Part shown: in pieces, positions 1-7,816 of the stretch | Layout: each line of letters starts with the position of its first letter | Position numbering within the stretch: position 1 is the stretch's first letter | NCBI RefSeq assembly: GCF_002288225.1 | Contig: NZ_CP016777.1 | Span: 434,001 to 498,000 of the forward strand | Source of the DNA: Candidatus Planktophila dulcis | GTDB taxonomy: Bacteria; Actinomycetota; Actinomycetes; Nanopelagicales; Nanopelagicaceae | Length of the DNA: 64,000 nucleotides | Reading direction: 5' to 3' | Position numbers and translations under genes: made by a program | Notes under the pieces: model-generated | What the model was told of the DNA's origin: nothing | The model's input: only the letters and a program-made list of their open reading frames with translations | The model's database searches: none

Positions 1-372
1 CCATTCATCTTCATTGAGGGGGCGGAAAAGATACTCTCGCAATTTGCCATTATCGGGATCCTTGTATGCGCACCACAAAATTCCATCTTTAAAATATGGT
101 TCAACGTTTGGGTCGAAGTGATGGGCTCGATTACTAAACCACATCCAAGAATTCTCAAATGAGCCATCACTCTCTAGCGCACAGACAACATCCTCAGAGA
201 AGGCAATCCATTCCGAAAGTACTTTGTCGGTAAGTGGAATAGCCAGGCTATCGAGGATTGCCATCGGCCCAGGGATCATTCTTGGTTGAAACTCATCCGG
301 TACACCTATGAGCTTGAGAAATTCTTCAGGTATTTCAACCTTGTCCCAGGGCGTAGGAAGAAAATGAGTCAT
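1..372 (-). CDS. Hypothetical protein, C-terminus cut by window edge
   Basis: The minus strand is open from an ATG at 372 to the left edge, giving at least 124 codons with no stop, so the gene continues outside the window. The peptide starts MTHFLPTPWDKVEIPEEF and is rich in Trp, Asp, Glu and Pro, with no signal peptide, membrane segment or family motif I recognise. It lies 8 bp downstream of the stop codon of the next leftward gene (381-782), so both are probably in one transcript that starts further right. No function is assigned. Confidence 0.6.
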   Translation of the reverse strand, partial: MTHFLPTPWDKVEIPEEFLKLIGVPDEFQPRMIPGPMAILDSLAIPLTDKVLSEWIAFSEDVVCALESDGSFENSWMWFSNRAHHFDPNVEPYFKDGILWCAYKDPDNGKLREYLFRPLNEDEW

Positions 373-380
373 GGTGATAC

Positions 381-782
381 TTACCGAACCGGTTTCACCA
401 AATCATAGAAAGCTTCAGAGCCCAACTTCTGGATTCTGGCCTTTGATGTGAATTTCAGTAGGTCGCCATCGATAAGTGGATCACGATCGTCGTAGTAGAT
501 GTATTCCAAATCCAAATCAGTGGCCGCGTAGATAGCATCTCTAGCCTTCTGCACTTCATCGCTTGCGCCCCAGAAATCATCTTCTGAGAAGTTCTTGGAA
601 ATTCCATACTTACCCAAGATGGCTTGCGATGATGAACCGAGAATTCCATCAACAAGAAAGTTCTCAAGAGAAGGCGTAGATGCCAATTCTTTGAAGGTAG
701 CGTTCTGCCAAACTGGGCGGTCAAAATCGATATAGACCAGCAATTCGCCATTCACCTTTACCGCTGCAATAACATCACTCAT
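381..782 (-). CDS. Hypothetical acidic protein
   Basis: A cytoplasmic-looking protein of about 133 residues with many Asp/Glu, including a run around DDRDPLIDGD, and no recognised domain. An in-frame ATG exists four codons upstream at 794, but the inner ATG at 782 has a GGAG six bases before it, while the outer one has only a crowded GAGAAG, so I prefer 782. It sits between two other leftward unknown genes with gaps of 8 and 18-30 bp, which suggests a small operon. It could be an immunity-like or phage-derived small protein, but nothing in the sequence shows this. Confidence 0.6.
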   Translation of the reverse strand: MSDVIAAVKVNGELLVYIDFDRPVWQNATFKELASTPSLENFLVDGILGSSSQAILGKYGISKNFSEDDFWGASDEVQKARDAIYAATDLDLEYIYYDDRDPLIDGDLLKFTSKARIQKLGSEAFYDLVKPVR

Positions 783-812
783 TTTTTTCTCCATTTCTTC
801 TCAATTAAAGTA

Positions 813-1382
813 TCACTCTTCACTGACATCTGAGCTACCCAGCACTGAAAAATCCTCAATCCGTAAGTACTGTTTAAACGCCGTCACAGATCGTGTTGTG
901 GCTTTGACCTTAGAGAGTGCGAACTTCTCCTCCCACCGCCGTAGGCGGATGAATGGTTCTTTCCTCCACATAGGTACTGATTCAAACAAGGTTCGAGCTT
1001 GAAGATCTCCCCAATCAGAAAGGCTCTGGGCTTTATCTAAGAAGTTGAGCATCTCTGTGATTCCCTCTTCCTGCACGCTCTTCGTGGCATGAATAGGAAT
1101 ACTGATTCCATTCATGATCGAGTGTCGCCCAAGTGGCAGAGAGACTCCATACTTTGTATTCAGGCTGCGATTGAACTTTAAGCAGACTTCACAGACATTC
1201 CAGGAGTAGCGCCCAGTGCCTCCTGCAATAGAGGCAGCACACATAGTGCACAGGTGAAAACCACTAGGGCAATCAACACCTGGATAAGCCTTGTATTTCT
1301 CACATCTACAGCGCTGCATCCCATGTCCTGCAGATGTAAGCCCAAAACAGGTTGTGCACACTAATAAACCAATAGGTGGCAT
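813..1382 (-). CDS. Cysteine-rich hypothetical protein, probable zinc binder
   Basis: A 189-residue protein whose first 70 residues contain four closely spaced Cys pairs or near-pairs (CTTC, CRC, CTMC, CEVC), a pattern typical of structural zinc ribbons or treble-clef fingers. The C-terminal half is basic and amphipathic (KVKATTRSVTAFKQYLRI) without a recognisable motif. It is the first gene of a leftward group with the two hypothetical genes at 381-782 and 1-372. The family is not recognised; a nucleic-acid-binding role is a guess from the finger-like spacing only. Confidence 0.6.
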   Translation of the reverse strand: MPPIGLLVCTTCFGLTSAGHGMQRCRCEKYKAYPGVDCPSGFHLCTMCAASIAGGTGRYSWNVCEVCLKFNRSLNTKYGVSLPLGRHSIMNGISIPIHATKSVQEEGITEMLNFLDKAQSLSDWGDLQARTLFESVPMWRKEPFIRLRRWEEKFALSKVKATTRSVTAFKQYLRIEDFSVLGSSDVSEE

Positions 1383-1569
1383 AACAAATAGTCCTTACTG
1401 GACCTCTATACAAGAGACCCGCTCTTCCAGCGGTGTCTTTCATCGCTGGCAGGTCTTCCTTTAGAACCACCGTGCGCGAGTTATGCGCGGATTGGTACTA
1501 AGCAAGCTAAAGGGCTTAACGCTTAGTTCTTGACCTAGGGAAAGGGTAGCAGGGGGGAGTGTCAAACGA

Positions 1570-1600
1570 TTGGACGGTACAGCATTCTCTGTGTAATGCT
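1570..1600 (+). promoter_or_regulatory. Candidate promoter overlapping an inverted repeat
   Basis: TTGGAC at 1570-1575 and TGTAAT at 1592-1597 are separated by 16 bases and resemble -35 and -10 hexamers. The -10 lies inside the inverted repeat AGCATT (1581-1586) / AATGCT (1595-1600), so a bound repressor could block it. It precedes the gene starting at 1656. The rest of the 1383-1655 gap shows only short imperfect repeats (for example GCGC arms at about 1473-1490) and no convincing ORF. Confidence 0.3.
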
Positions 1601-1655
1601 CTATAGATACTGTGGAAACGGGAGGCCGTAAAGAGGCCAACATCTGGAGGAATTC

Positions 1656-2282
1656 ATGCCTAGCAACTTACAAGATTTCTCACGCGAACAACTTTCACCA
1701 GACTTTATTTCTAGATTCTCCACAGATCTATTCATTGAAGAGATTGAAGAATGGTTTAAATATGCAACTGAATCTGTAATCCCTATGTATGAACAGGTAT
1801 CTCGATTTACATCTAAAGAATCAAATAAAGAATTTGCAAAACAAATGAAAATACTTTGCAATTACCTTGAATTCAAGCTTTATAGTTCAATTAGTAAGAA
1901 ACAAAATTTGCAGAAACAAGGAATGCTTAACGCCAATTTGTCAGAATTAGCCATTATTTCTGAATCTTCAAAAATTCACACAAATGCTGCAATTTTTGAT
2001 TGGATTCATGAATTTTCAAGTGATAGGTTTCCTAGAGAAATTGATTATGAAATGATTCACTTAATTTTTGATTTTATTGGTACTCCTACTTTTTGCTTTT
2101 GTGAGTTTAAAAATGAAGATAAATCGAAGCTAACATTTACTCAGCTAGAGCGATTAATGCATCGGACCACAAGTTTCAACGGCACAGTCATAATCCGCGA
2201 ATTGAAATCTGAGCGATTTATGAAAGTTCTTGAATTTTACGAAACTGCCGCTGGAATCAAACTTTGGAATGAAGGGGAGTGA
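1656..2282 (+). CDS. Hypothetical protein, AT-rich gene
   Basis: A 208-residue predicted soluble protein with no family I recognise. The start is well supported by GGAGG six bases upstream of the ATG. The codon use is strongly A/T-ending (many AAA, ATT, GAA), clearly different from the core genes right of 16 kb, which suggests recent acquisition. The mid-section is aromatic-rich (DFIGTPTFCFCEFKNEDK). It is followed after 33 bp by the GIY-YIG gene in the same direction, with an inverted repeat in between. Function unknown. Confidence 0.65.
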   Translation: MPSNLQDFSREQLSPDFISRFSTDLFIEEIEEWFKYATESVIPMYEQVSRFTSKESNKEFAKQMKILCNYLEFKLYSSISKKQNLQKQGMLNANLSELAIISESSKIHTNAAIFDWIHEFSSDRFPREIDYEMIHLIFDFIGTPTFCFCEFKNEDKSKLTFTQLERLMHRTTSFNGTVIIRELKSERFMKVLEFYETAAGIKLWNEGE

Positions 2283-2311
2283 AAACTAGTCACAATATGA
2301 GAGACTAGTTT
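2283..2311 (+). repeat. Inverted repeat just before the GIY-YIG gene start
   Basis: Arms AAACTAGTC (2283-2291) and GACTAGTTT (2303-2311) are perfectly complementary over 9 bp with an 11-base loop, ending five bases before the ATG at 2316. No clear Shine-Dalgarno separates it from the ATG. It could be an operator, a terminator of the upstream gene (a short T run follows) or an RNA hairpin affecting translation. Confidence 0.6.
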
Positions 2312-2315
2312 AACT

Positions 2316-3365
2316 ATGGCTACCGCAGCAGGCGAGATCTACTTCATCGGCGAGAAAGACCTCCGAACCAAGGAATTAACCCAGTACTTTAAGGTTGGAA
2401 TCGTCCGAGAAAATGAAGAGAACGCAGATCGTGATTCCACACAGAGACTGCTGGAGCATCAAACAGGCAATCCACGCGAGCTCTATATTGAAAGTGTTGT
2501 GAAGACTGAGCTTGTCGAGCTCGTGGAGACGCTTCTTCATAAAAAGTTTGCCCCACTTGGAGTCCGTGGTGAATGGATGTTGTTGAACTCTGATGAACTC
2601 GCCAAGGTTAAGTCGGAGGCAGATTTACTGGCTTCTGAGGCAATAGAAATCATTAGTGATATCCAGAAGGCAGAGAAGCTAGCCAAGATTCAATCCGATG
2701 AGAATGTCATCCCGGCTACTGATGAGCTAAAGCAGCTCAATGAGATTTATCTTGAGTCCAATGCCAAGCTAAAGGCCTGTGAAGATATGTTTGACGTAAT
2801 CAAGGAAATCTTTGCAGAAGCACTCGATGACGAGGATGAAGAAGAGGAAGTCGAGGCATTCGTACAAGTGCAAGAGCGTAAAGGTAAATCCACCTTCGAT
2901 GAAGATGCTTTCAAAGCAAAGTACTTTGATATCTACTCCAAATTCACCATAACTAAGTCCACCGTTAAGGGCACGCCAAGTTATGCGGGCTCTCGTAGCT
3001 TTAAGAAAGAGTTTAAAGATTTTGACCCAAACTTTGCGACAATGGTAGAAAGCTTTGAGCCACTTGTAGAGAAGATTGAGGCTGGAAAGGCAACCAAGGA
3101 ATCTTTACATGGGTTTAGTCTTGAATTACGGCGAGTTAATGCCGAAGCACTATGGGCGAAAATGAAATCTGAAAGCAAGATCAAGGTTGCGTGCGGAACA
3201 CATGCTGGAATCGATGGAGTCTTTAAATGGGTTCGTACAGAAAAGGTCACCGAGTCCTTAGATAAGAAAGCCCTCAAGGATGCCCACCCTGACCTAGTCG
3301 CAGAATTCACCACCGCGGGGGAGTCCACCAAGGCCGTCATCGTTGATCCTAAGAAGGGCTACTGA
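2316..3365 (+). CDS. GIY-YIG nuclease family protein (T5orf172-like)
   Basis: The first 100 residues carry a GIY-YIG-like core of the T5orf172 / MUG113 type: GEIYFIGE at 6-13, FKVGIV at about 24-29, then an Arg- and His-bearing stretch (RLLEHQTGNPRELY) and LLHKKFAPLGVRGEWM, matching the family order Tyr, Val-Gly-(I/V), Arg-x3-H, and Glu. The remaining 250 residues are acidic and helical (DDEDEEEEVEAF near 170) with no second domain recognised. Proteins of this type occur in phages and mobile elements as putative DNA endonucleases. Length 349 residues is longer than stand-alone T5orf172 proteins. It is placed in the accessory region, upstream of the palindrome cluster. Confidence 0.75.
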   Translation: MATAAGEIYFIGEKDLRTKELTQYFKVGIVRENEENADRDSTQRLLEHQTGNPRELYIESVVKTELVELVETLLHKKFAPLGVRGEWMLLNSDELAKVKSEADLLASEAIEIISDIQKAEKLAKIQSDENVIPATDELKQLNEIYLESNAKLKACEDMFDVIKEIFAEALDDEDEEEEVEAFVQVQERKGKSTFDEDAFKAKYFDIYSKFTITKSTVKGTPSYAGSRSFKKEFKDFDPNFATMVESFEPLVEKIEAGKATKESLHGFSLELRRVNAEALWAKMKSESKIKVACGTHAGIDGVFKWVRTEKVTESLDKKALKDAHPDLVAEFTTAGESTKAVIVDPKKGY

Positions 3366-3383
3366 GCGAACCCAGGCTGAGGC

Positions 3384-3493
3384 TTTGTTAGGAATTCCTA
3401 ACAAAGGAGTGTTCGGAATCCGAACGGCTTGTTCGGCTAGCCGAACGGGCTAACAGAGGCCCCCTTTACGCTCAACCGTATGATTATCATACG
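3384..3493. repeat. Cluster of four palindromes
   Basis: Four separate dyads lie within 110 bp: a perfect 22-bp palindrome at 3384-3405 (half site TTTGTTAGGAA); GTTCGGAATCCGAAC at 3411-3425; the perfect GTTCGGCTAGCCGAAC at 3431-3446; and CGTATGATTATCATACG at 3477-3493. The middle two share GTTCGG/CCGAAC arms. No T run follows, so simple termination is unlikely. The cluster fills much of the gap between the GIY-YIG gene and the TPR gene and abuts a SOS box. Confidence 0.8.
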
Positions 3494-3505
3494 AACACCT
3501 GTTCG
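3492..3505 (+). promoter_or_regulatory. Probable LexA (SOS) box
   Basis: CGAACACCTGTTCG fits the Gram-positive SOS core GAAC-N4-GTTC and departs by one base from the actinobacterial consensus CGAACRNRYGTTCG. The same motif class occurs twice in the lexA promoter region of this window (23145-23158 and 23204-23217). It lies 134 bp before the preferred start of the TPR gene, suggesting the cassette at 3639-5826 is induced by DNA damage. Confidence 0.65.
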
Positions 3506-3638
3506 AATTCTGTGTTACTCTCCGCTTCCCCCAAAAACTCCGCTCCAAGCAGCAACCCCAGGCCCAAGCGAAGATGTCAGTGACGGCCTGTAACTTCTCC
3601 AACTGTCAGAAGCACCATTGTCGGAAGAAAAGGAAACG

Positions 3639-4568
3639 GTGAGCACCGAGAAAAACGAGAAAGACACCCGAGAGCAAGAACTCTGGGATCGCATTAGTAC
3701 GTCCGAAGGGACAGAACGCGCTGAAGTTCTAGATGAACTCAGCCACATCGCATACAAGCGAGATAACTACATAGAGTGCTTACATTTAGTAGATACATCC
3801 ATTGATATCTACTTTAAGCAAGGTGGATTAGATCTTTATCTTAAAGAGCTCATTCATCTCTATCATGGCAAAGCTCATTGCTACGAAAATCTCAAGCGTC
3901 ATAAAGAGGCTGCCGAGATGCATGAAGAGCTGGCAAAGATGAAAGATCTCGATGATGATCTTGAAGGCCAAGCAGAGGAACTCCGTGCAGCAGGACGTGC
4001 ATGGTACAGAATTGACGAGTGGCGAAAGTCGCTCGACAACCACATTGCCGCAAAGACAATAACATATCCAGACATTTCAACCATCACGATGGGAATTGAT
4101 CTCCTCAACGTTGGAATGGCGCTAGCGAAGTTAAAGAGCTATCAGGATGCAATCGATAGTTATTTAAATGCTCGCTCCCTCTGCAAAGAGGCAAAGAATC
4201 CAGAATTTGTTGGATGGTGTGATAACTACTTAGCACTTTCCTACATAGCCCTTAAAAATGGCCCAGAAGCAAGATTCCATGCACAGCACTACTTCAATTA
4301 CACGAAAGTAGCTGAAGACCTCGGAATGGAAGCGTATTCACGTTACCGACTAGGGGCAGCGCACCTACTCTGTGAAGAGTATGCAGATGCCGAAAAGCAC
4401 CTAGTTCGATCACTTGAACTACTCACCCTTGATGAGGATAAAGACTGGGAAGATATCGTCGCGGTTAACAAAGAGCTTGCAATAGCGCTGACAGCCCTAG
4501 ACCGCGCTGAAGAAGCCCAAGCCCGTCTTGAGAGAATCAAGACAATTGAAGAGACAATCGCGGCATGA
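3639..4568 (+). CDS. TPR-repeat protein
   Basis: A soluble, fully helical protein of about 309 residues built of tetratricopeptide-like repeats: paired helices with AWYRIDEWRKSLDNHIAA, GMALAKLKSYQDAIDSYLNA, LALSYIALKNGPEARFHA, LGAAHLLCEEYADAEKHL and AIALTALDRAEEAQARL. TPRs usually mediate protein contacts. A TTG seven codons upstream (3618) is possible, but the GTG at 3639 has AGGA upstream and is preferred. It overlaps the next gene by four bases (ATGA), so the two are translationally coupled. A SOS box and a palindrome cluster lie upstream. No enzymatic domain is seen; the partner is unknown. Confidence 0.75.
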   Translation: MSTEKNEKDTREQELWDRISTSEGTERAEVLDELSHIAYKRDNYIECLHLVDTSIDIYFKQGGLDLYLKELIHLYHGKAHCYENLKRHKEAAEMHEELAKMKDLDDDLEGQAEELRAAGRAWYRIDEWRKSLDNHIAAKTITYPDISTITMGIDLLNVGMALAKLKSYQDAIDSYLNARSLCKEAKNPEFVGWCDNYLALSYIALKNGPEARFHAQHYFNYTKVAEDLGMEAYSRYRLGAAHLLCEEYADAEKHLVRSLELLTLDEDKDWEDIVAVNKELAIALTALDRAEEAQARLERIKTIEETIAA

Positions 4569-5047
4569 TGAAGTCTCGAGCAGTATTCGCAGCAGGTGCG
4601 GTGTTCCTATCCGCCGCACTTGCTGCGAGTTTCATCATGAGTGATGACTCATCAAAAACAGTTACAAAACCTCTCAAACTTAAGCCCTCCCAGGTGCTCA
4701 CCTGGGACTGCGAATACCCTGAATACAAGCCTGTATCCATCATGATCTACTGCGGAGACGGCGGGGCTTACATCGACAAGATTAACTGGAAGTCCTGGAA
4801 TCAAGACGGGGCTTCAGGAACAGGGGAGTATTACAAGAATCTCTGTGAGCCAGATTGTGCCGATGGAAAAATCGTTCATGCCCCTGTGAATGTCAGGTTG
4901 AGTGAACTCACCCCTCGCAAAGGAAAGTATTACTTGAGAACACTGGACATGAGCTCTATAAGTGGAAAGGATTTCCCATGGGACGAATCAGGTGTGTTTG
5001 AGTGGGATGTCATGGAGTTCATTGAACATATGAATTGGGATTCATAA
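4565..5047 (+). CDS. Secreted hypothetical protein
   Basis: A 160-residue protein with an N-terminal hydrophobic signal (RAVFAAGAVFLSAALAASFI) and no lipobox. The mature part includes the pattern INWKSWNQDGASGTGEYYKN followed by CxPDC, which I have seen in small exported actinobacterial proteins of unknown role (Trp-rich, Gly-Thr-Gly, Cys pair). Four Cys residues could form disulfides. The gene starts inside the TPR gene (ATGA overlap) and its TAA overlaps the ATG of the next gene, so the three are one coupled operon. An exported product in an otherwise cytoplasmic cassette is odd. Confidence 0.7.
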   Translation: MMKSRAVFAAGAVFLSAALAASFIMSDDSSKTVTKPLKLKPSQVLTWDCEYPEYKPVSIMIYCGDGGAYIDKINWKSWNQDGASGTGEYYKNLCEPDCADGKIVHAPVNVRLSELTPRKGKYYLRTLDMSSISGKDFPWDESGVFEWDVMEFIEHMNWDS

Positions 5048-5826
5048 TGATTACATACGACCCACGGGATTTTGCATTGGAACTAGAAGGCCATCTTAAT
5101 ATTCGCGACGAGATTGAAAAACTCGACCCATCTTTAAAAAGTAGGCTTGAATCAATTTTCTTTTTAGACAATAGAATATTTGAGACTTCAAAATTGTGTG
5201 ACAAATTGCAACTTGAGATATCTAAACTAAAAAAGGAATACGACAGTCACAATTTTAATTATGGACTAGGCGAAGCTCATAGAGATTTTGCTATCAATAA
5301 AAAGCTGAGAAATGAAACTTGGGCGAAAATTTACGAAGCAGGGAAAGAGCGAGACGGCTATTACGAAAAAATACAGGAAATTCAAACTGAGCGTGATCTA
5401 CTTTTAAAAAAGGTAGGAGACAATTACAGAAAGTTTAAAACTTCTAACCAATTTTTTGAGCTTCACGAGAAGAGAGTCGCCTTGTATTCCATCGTGTCAG
5501 TGGATTTCATGGGTAAAATCTCTAAATTCATTCTGCTCACCGAGTATCAACGCGCACAGATTTCCCTTGGTAATCTAGATATCTATTCGGTCGACTCCCC
5601 ACTAGGCAAGGCTTGCGTTGGCAAACGAATTGATCAATCTTTCTCATACACAATTCCGAGTGGAGCAGAAATAACAGGAAAAATTCTCGAATGTGCACTT
5701 CCGTCTCTTGAGCAAATGGAGCAGATTATTTCTAAATTGAATCGCGCGATTGTAAGCAGTCCAAGTGTGAGTCTAAATTTAAATGCCTGGACTTCAAACA
5801 ATACTCGCTATCAAAAGGGAGGATGA
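5047..5826 (+). CDS. Coiled-coil hypothetical protein
   Basis: About 259 residues with long charged helical stretches (LQLEISKLKKEYDS; ERDGYYEKIQEIQTERDLLLKKV) that predict coiled coil between roughly residues 45 and 140, and a more globular C-terminus. The chosen ATG overlaps the stop of the secreted protein gene (TAATG); an ATG four codons upstream is in frame. Codon use is A/T-rich like the restriction genes that follow. The C-terminal part (ISLGNLDIYSVDSPLGKACV, YTIPSGAEITGKILE) resembles the GreA/GreB C-terminal fold in its pattern of a final SPLGKAL-like loop. That resemblance is suggestive only, but would make this a distant Gre-like, RNA-polymerase-binding protein. Confidence 0.6.
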   Translation: MITYDPRDFALELEGHLNIRDEIEKLDPSLKSRLESIFFLDNRIFETSKLCDKLQLEISKLKKEYDSHNFNYGLGEAHRDFAINKKLRNETWAKIYEAGKERDGYYEKIQEIQTERDLLLKKVGDNYRKFKTSNQFFELHEKRVALYSIVSVDFMGKISKFILLTEYQRAQISLGNLDIYSVDSPLGKACVGKRIDQSFSYTIPSGAEITGKILECALPSLEQMEQIISKLNRAIVSSPSVSLNLNAWTSNNTRYQKGG

Positions 5827-5927
5827 TTCGTGGTGTCATGGCAAACGCATCTATCCAGAGTGACACTTTTCAAGTTTCATTCTGTATACCGGAATCTGCA
5901 AATTCGTCGAATGTTAGTAATCTATGT

Positions 5928-5956
5928 TCATGAATGAAATTAAAGGTCATTCATGA
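5928..5956 (+). promoter_or_regulatory. Inverted repeat enclosing the start of the restriction operon
   Basis: Arms TCATGAATGA (5928-5937) and TCATTCATGA (5947-5956) are perfectly complementary over 10 bp with a 9-base spacer. The ATG of the SNF2 helicase gene (5953-5955) is inside the right arm, and the only Shine-Dalgarno-like stretch, AAAGG (5942-5946), is in the loop. It may act as an operator or as an RNA hairpin limiting translation of the restriction genes. Confidence 0.65.
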
Positions 5957-7815
5957 CTCAAGATTTATCAAGCAGATGGATTGTAGAAGATAATTTTGTA
6001 GTTAATTCTTTAAGCAGAGAAGAAGACAATAGAGTCTCAGCCTCAATTTTTTGGGGAGCACGACTCGATGACTTTACTTCGGCAATTGGATTAACGATTG
6101 AAGGCTTTGGTTCATTCCAGTTCAGAGTTGAAGAGCAGAGTCACTTGCTAAAACTTGAAATTAAAAGCCAGAATTCTGCAGCTGATATATCTAAGCTAAA
6201 GAAGTTTCCTGTGGACCATATCGTCAGCGATGAGTCTTGGATTCCATTGGTTCTGGATGAAGCTCAACGATATTCAGATTTTATCACTGAAAATCATCTC
6301 CAATTAGGAGAAGTAATTAATTTGGCAGATTACATGAAATTAATTGCTGGTAAAAATCAGAATCTGGTACAAGTGATTATTGAAGGAAATCTCAATTTTT
6401 TAACGGATTCAGCACTCCTAAAAAGTATCGACGCAGGGCTTGCTCTTGAACCCTACCCGTATCAAAAAAAGGGAATCGATTGGCTATGTGGAGTTAGGTC
6501 TAGTGGCGTAGGGGCTATTTTGGGTGACGAGATGGGTTTGGGAAAAACAGTCCAGCTATTGGGACTTATTAACAACGAGCTGAAAAATGAAGGTAAACCC
6601 AGGGTGCTTGTAATTGTCCCTAGTAGTCTCAAATTGAACTGGATCTCTGAATTCAACAAATTCCTACCTGCTCTAAAACCTTATATACACGCGGGACCTG
6701 ATCGACAGTTAATCCCTTCTCGAATTGGAGAAAATGAAGTCGTTATTACAACGTACCCAATTATAAATCGTGATTGGGGCTTCTTGTGCAAACTAGATTG
6801 GACCCTCATTATTTGCGATGAAGCACACGTGATGAAGAATCCTGCTTCAGTTACTAGAGATTCAGTCAGGAAATTTGCCTCAGCTCCCATTTTCTTATCG
6901 ACCGGAACACCGCTAGAGAATAATCTCGTAGATTTGTGGTCGCTCACAGATTTAATTCGACCAGGGATAATGGGTAGTTTGCACTTTATGAAGGACCTAG
7001 TGCAAAACCAAATTGCAGAAGCTGATCGCATTGGAGAATTAGTCCGACCATTAATCATGCGTAGAATTGTCAAGAATGTATTGCCCGATCTGCCAGAATT
7101 GGTGGAGAAGGTCCACTGGATAGAGCCAAGTCTTCAATTTACTCAAGAATACGAAGACGTGAGAAGAGAATCAGATTTGAGCAAAACAGGAGGCTCAAAA
7201 TTTGGGCTCATCACTAAGCTTCGGCGCTTTTGTACCTATCCGCCGCTAGTTGGGGATTACATGTTGAACGTTCCAGATGCGAAGGTGGATATATTGCTCG
7301 ACTTGCTTGATCGCGTGTACGAGCAAAATCAAAAAGCTATTATTTTTACCTCTTGGCACGACTCTGCGGATTTGATTTTACGTGTAATCCAAGAGGCCTA
7401 TCCAGGTGTTTATTGTGCCGTAATTGATGGCCGAGAAGTATCAGATATTCGGTTTCCAAAAATAGTTGATTTTCAATCTGTAGATGGATTTGCGGTGCTT
7501 GTGTGCAATACTCGCGCAGCGGGCGAGGGTCTAAATATTGTGGCTGCAAACCACGTGGTGCATTTCGATAGGCAGTGGAATCCTGCTAAAGAAGCTCAGG
7601 CTACAGCTCGCTCTCATCGAATTGGTCAAGTCAATACCGTTTTCGTACACAAACTTGTCTATACAGGAACTATTGAAGAAGTCATTGACGATCGCTTACT
7701 ACTTAAGGCTTACTTGGCTCAACAGACATTAGATCCGGCAGTAAAAGAAGAAGATGAAAAGTCCATCGCAGAGGCGCTTGGAATCAGACCCACCTACGTA
7801 AATAACGGAGTATAA
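5953..7815 (+). CDS. SNF2-family DNA helicase/translocase of a restriction system
   Basis: A 620-residue SWI2/SNF2 superfamily II ATPase. Visible motifs: Walker A GDEMGLGKT at 191-199, motif Ia VIVPSSLKLNW, Walker B DEAH at 289-292, motif III STGTPLENN, motif IV IIFTSW, motif V TRAAGEGLNI and motif VI with RSHRIGQ. The N-terminal 160 residues are not recognised. It is the first gene of a run with a GHKL ATPase two bases downstream, then HNH and Sau3AI-type nucleases, and a convergent methyltransferase. This arrangement is known from predicted restriction systems in which a helicase and a MORC-like ATPase work with endonucleases; the helicase would translocate on or remodel DNA. A start-proximal hairpin suggests tight expression control. 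Confidence 0.9.
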   Translation: MTQDLSSRWIVEDNFVVNSLSREEDNRVSASIFWGARLDDFTSAIGLTIEGFGSFQFRVEEQSHLLKLEIKSQNSAADISKLKKFPVDHIVSDESWIPLVLDEAQRYSDFITENHLQLGEVINLADYMKLIAGKNQNLVQVIIEGNLNFLTDSALLKSIDAGLALEPYPYQKKGIDWLCGVRSSGVGAILGDEMGLGKTVQLLGLINNELKNEGKPRVLVIVPSSLKLNWISEFNKFLPALKPYIHAGPDRQLIPSRIGENEVVITTYPIINRDWGFLCKLDWTLIICDEAHVMKNPASVTRDSVRKFASAPIFLSTGTPLENNLVDLWSLTDLIRPGIMGSLHFMKDLVQNQIAEADRIGELVRPLIMRRIVKNVLPDLPELVEKVHWIEPSLQFTQEYEDVRRESDLSKTGGSKFGLITKLRRFCTYPPLVGDYMLNVPDAKVDILLDLLDRVYEQNQKAIIFTSWHDSADLILRVIQEAYPGVYCAVIDGREVSDIRFPKIVDFQSVDGFAVLVCNTRAAGEGLNIVAANHVVHFDRQWNPAKEAQATARSHRIGQVNTVFVHKLVYTGTIEEVIDDRLLLKAYLAQQTLDPAVKEEDEKSIAEALGIRPTYVNNGV

Positions 7816-7816
7816 A

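Noticed and set aside
3384-3446. CRISPR-like or REP-like repeat array
   Set aside because: The palindromes differ in sequence and spacing, with only two sharing arms; there are no regular repeats and spacers and no cas genes.
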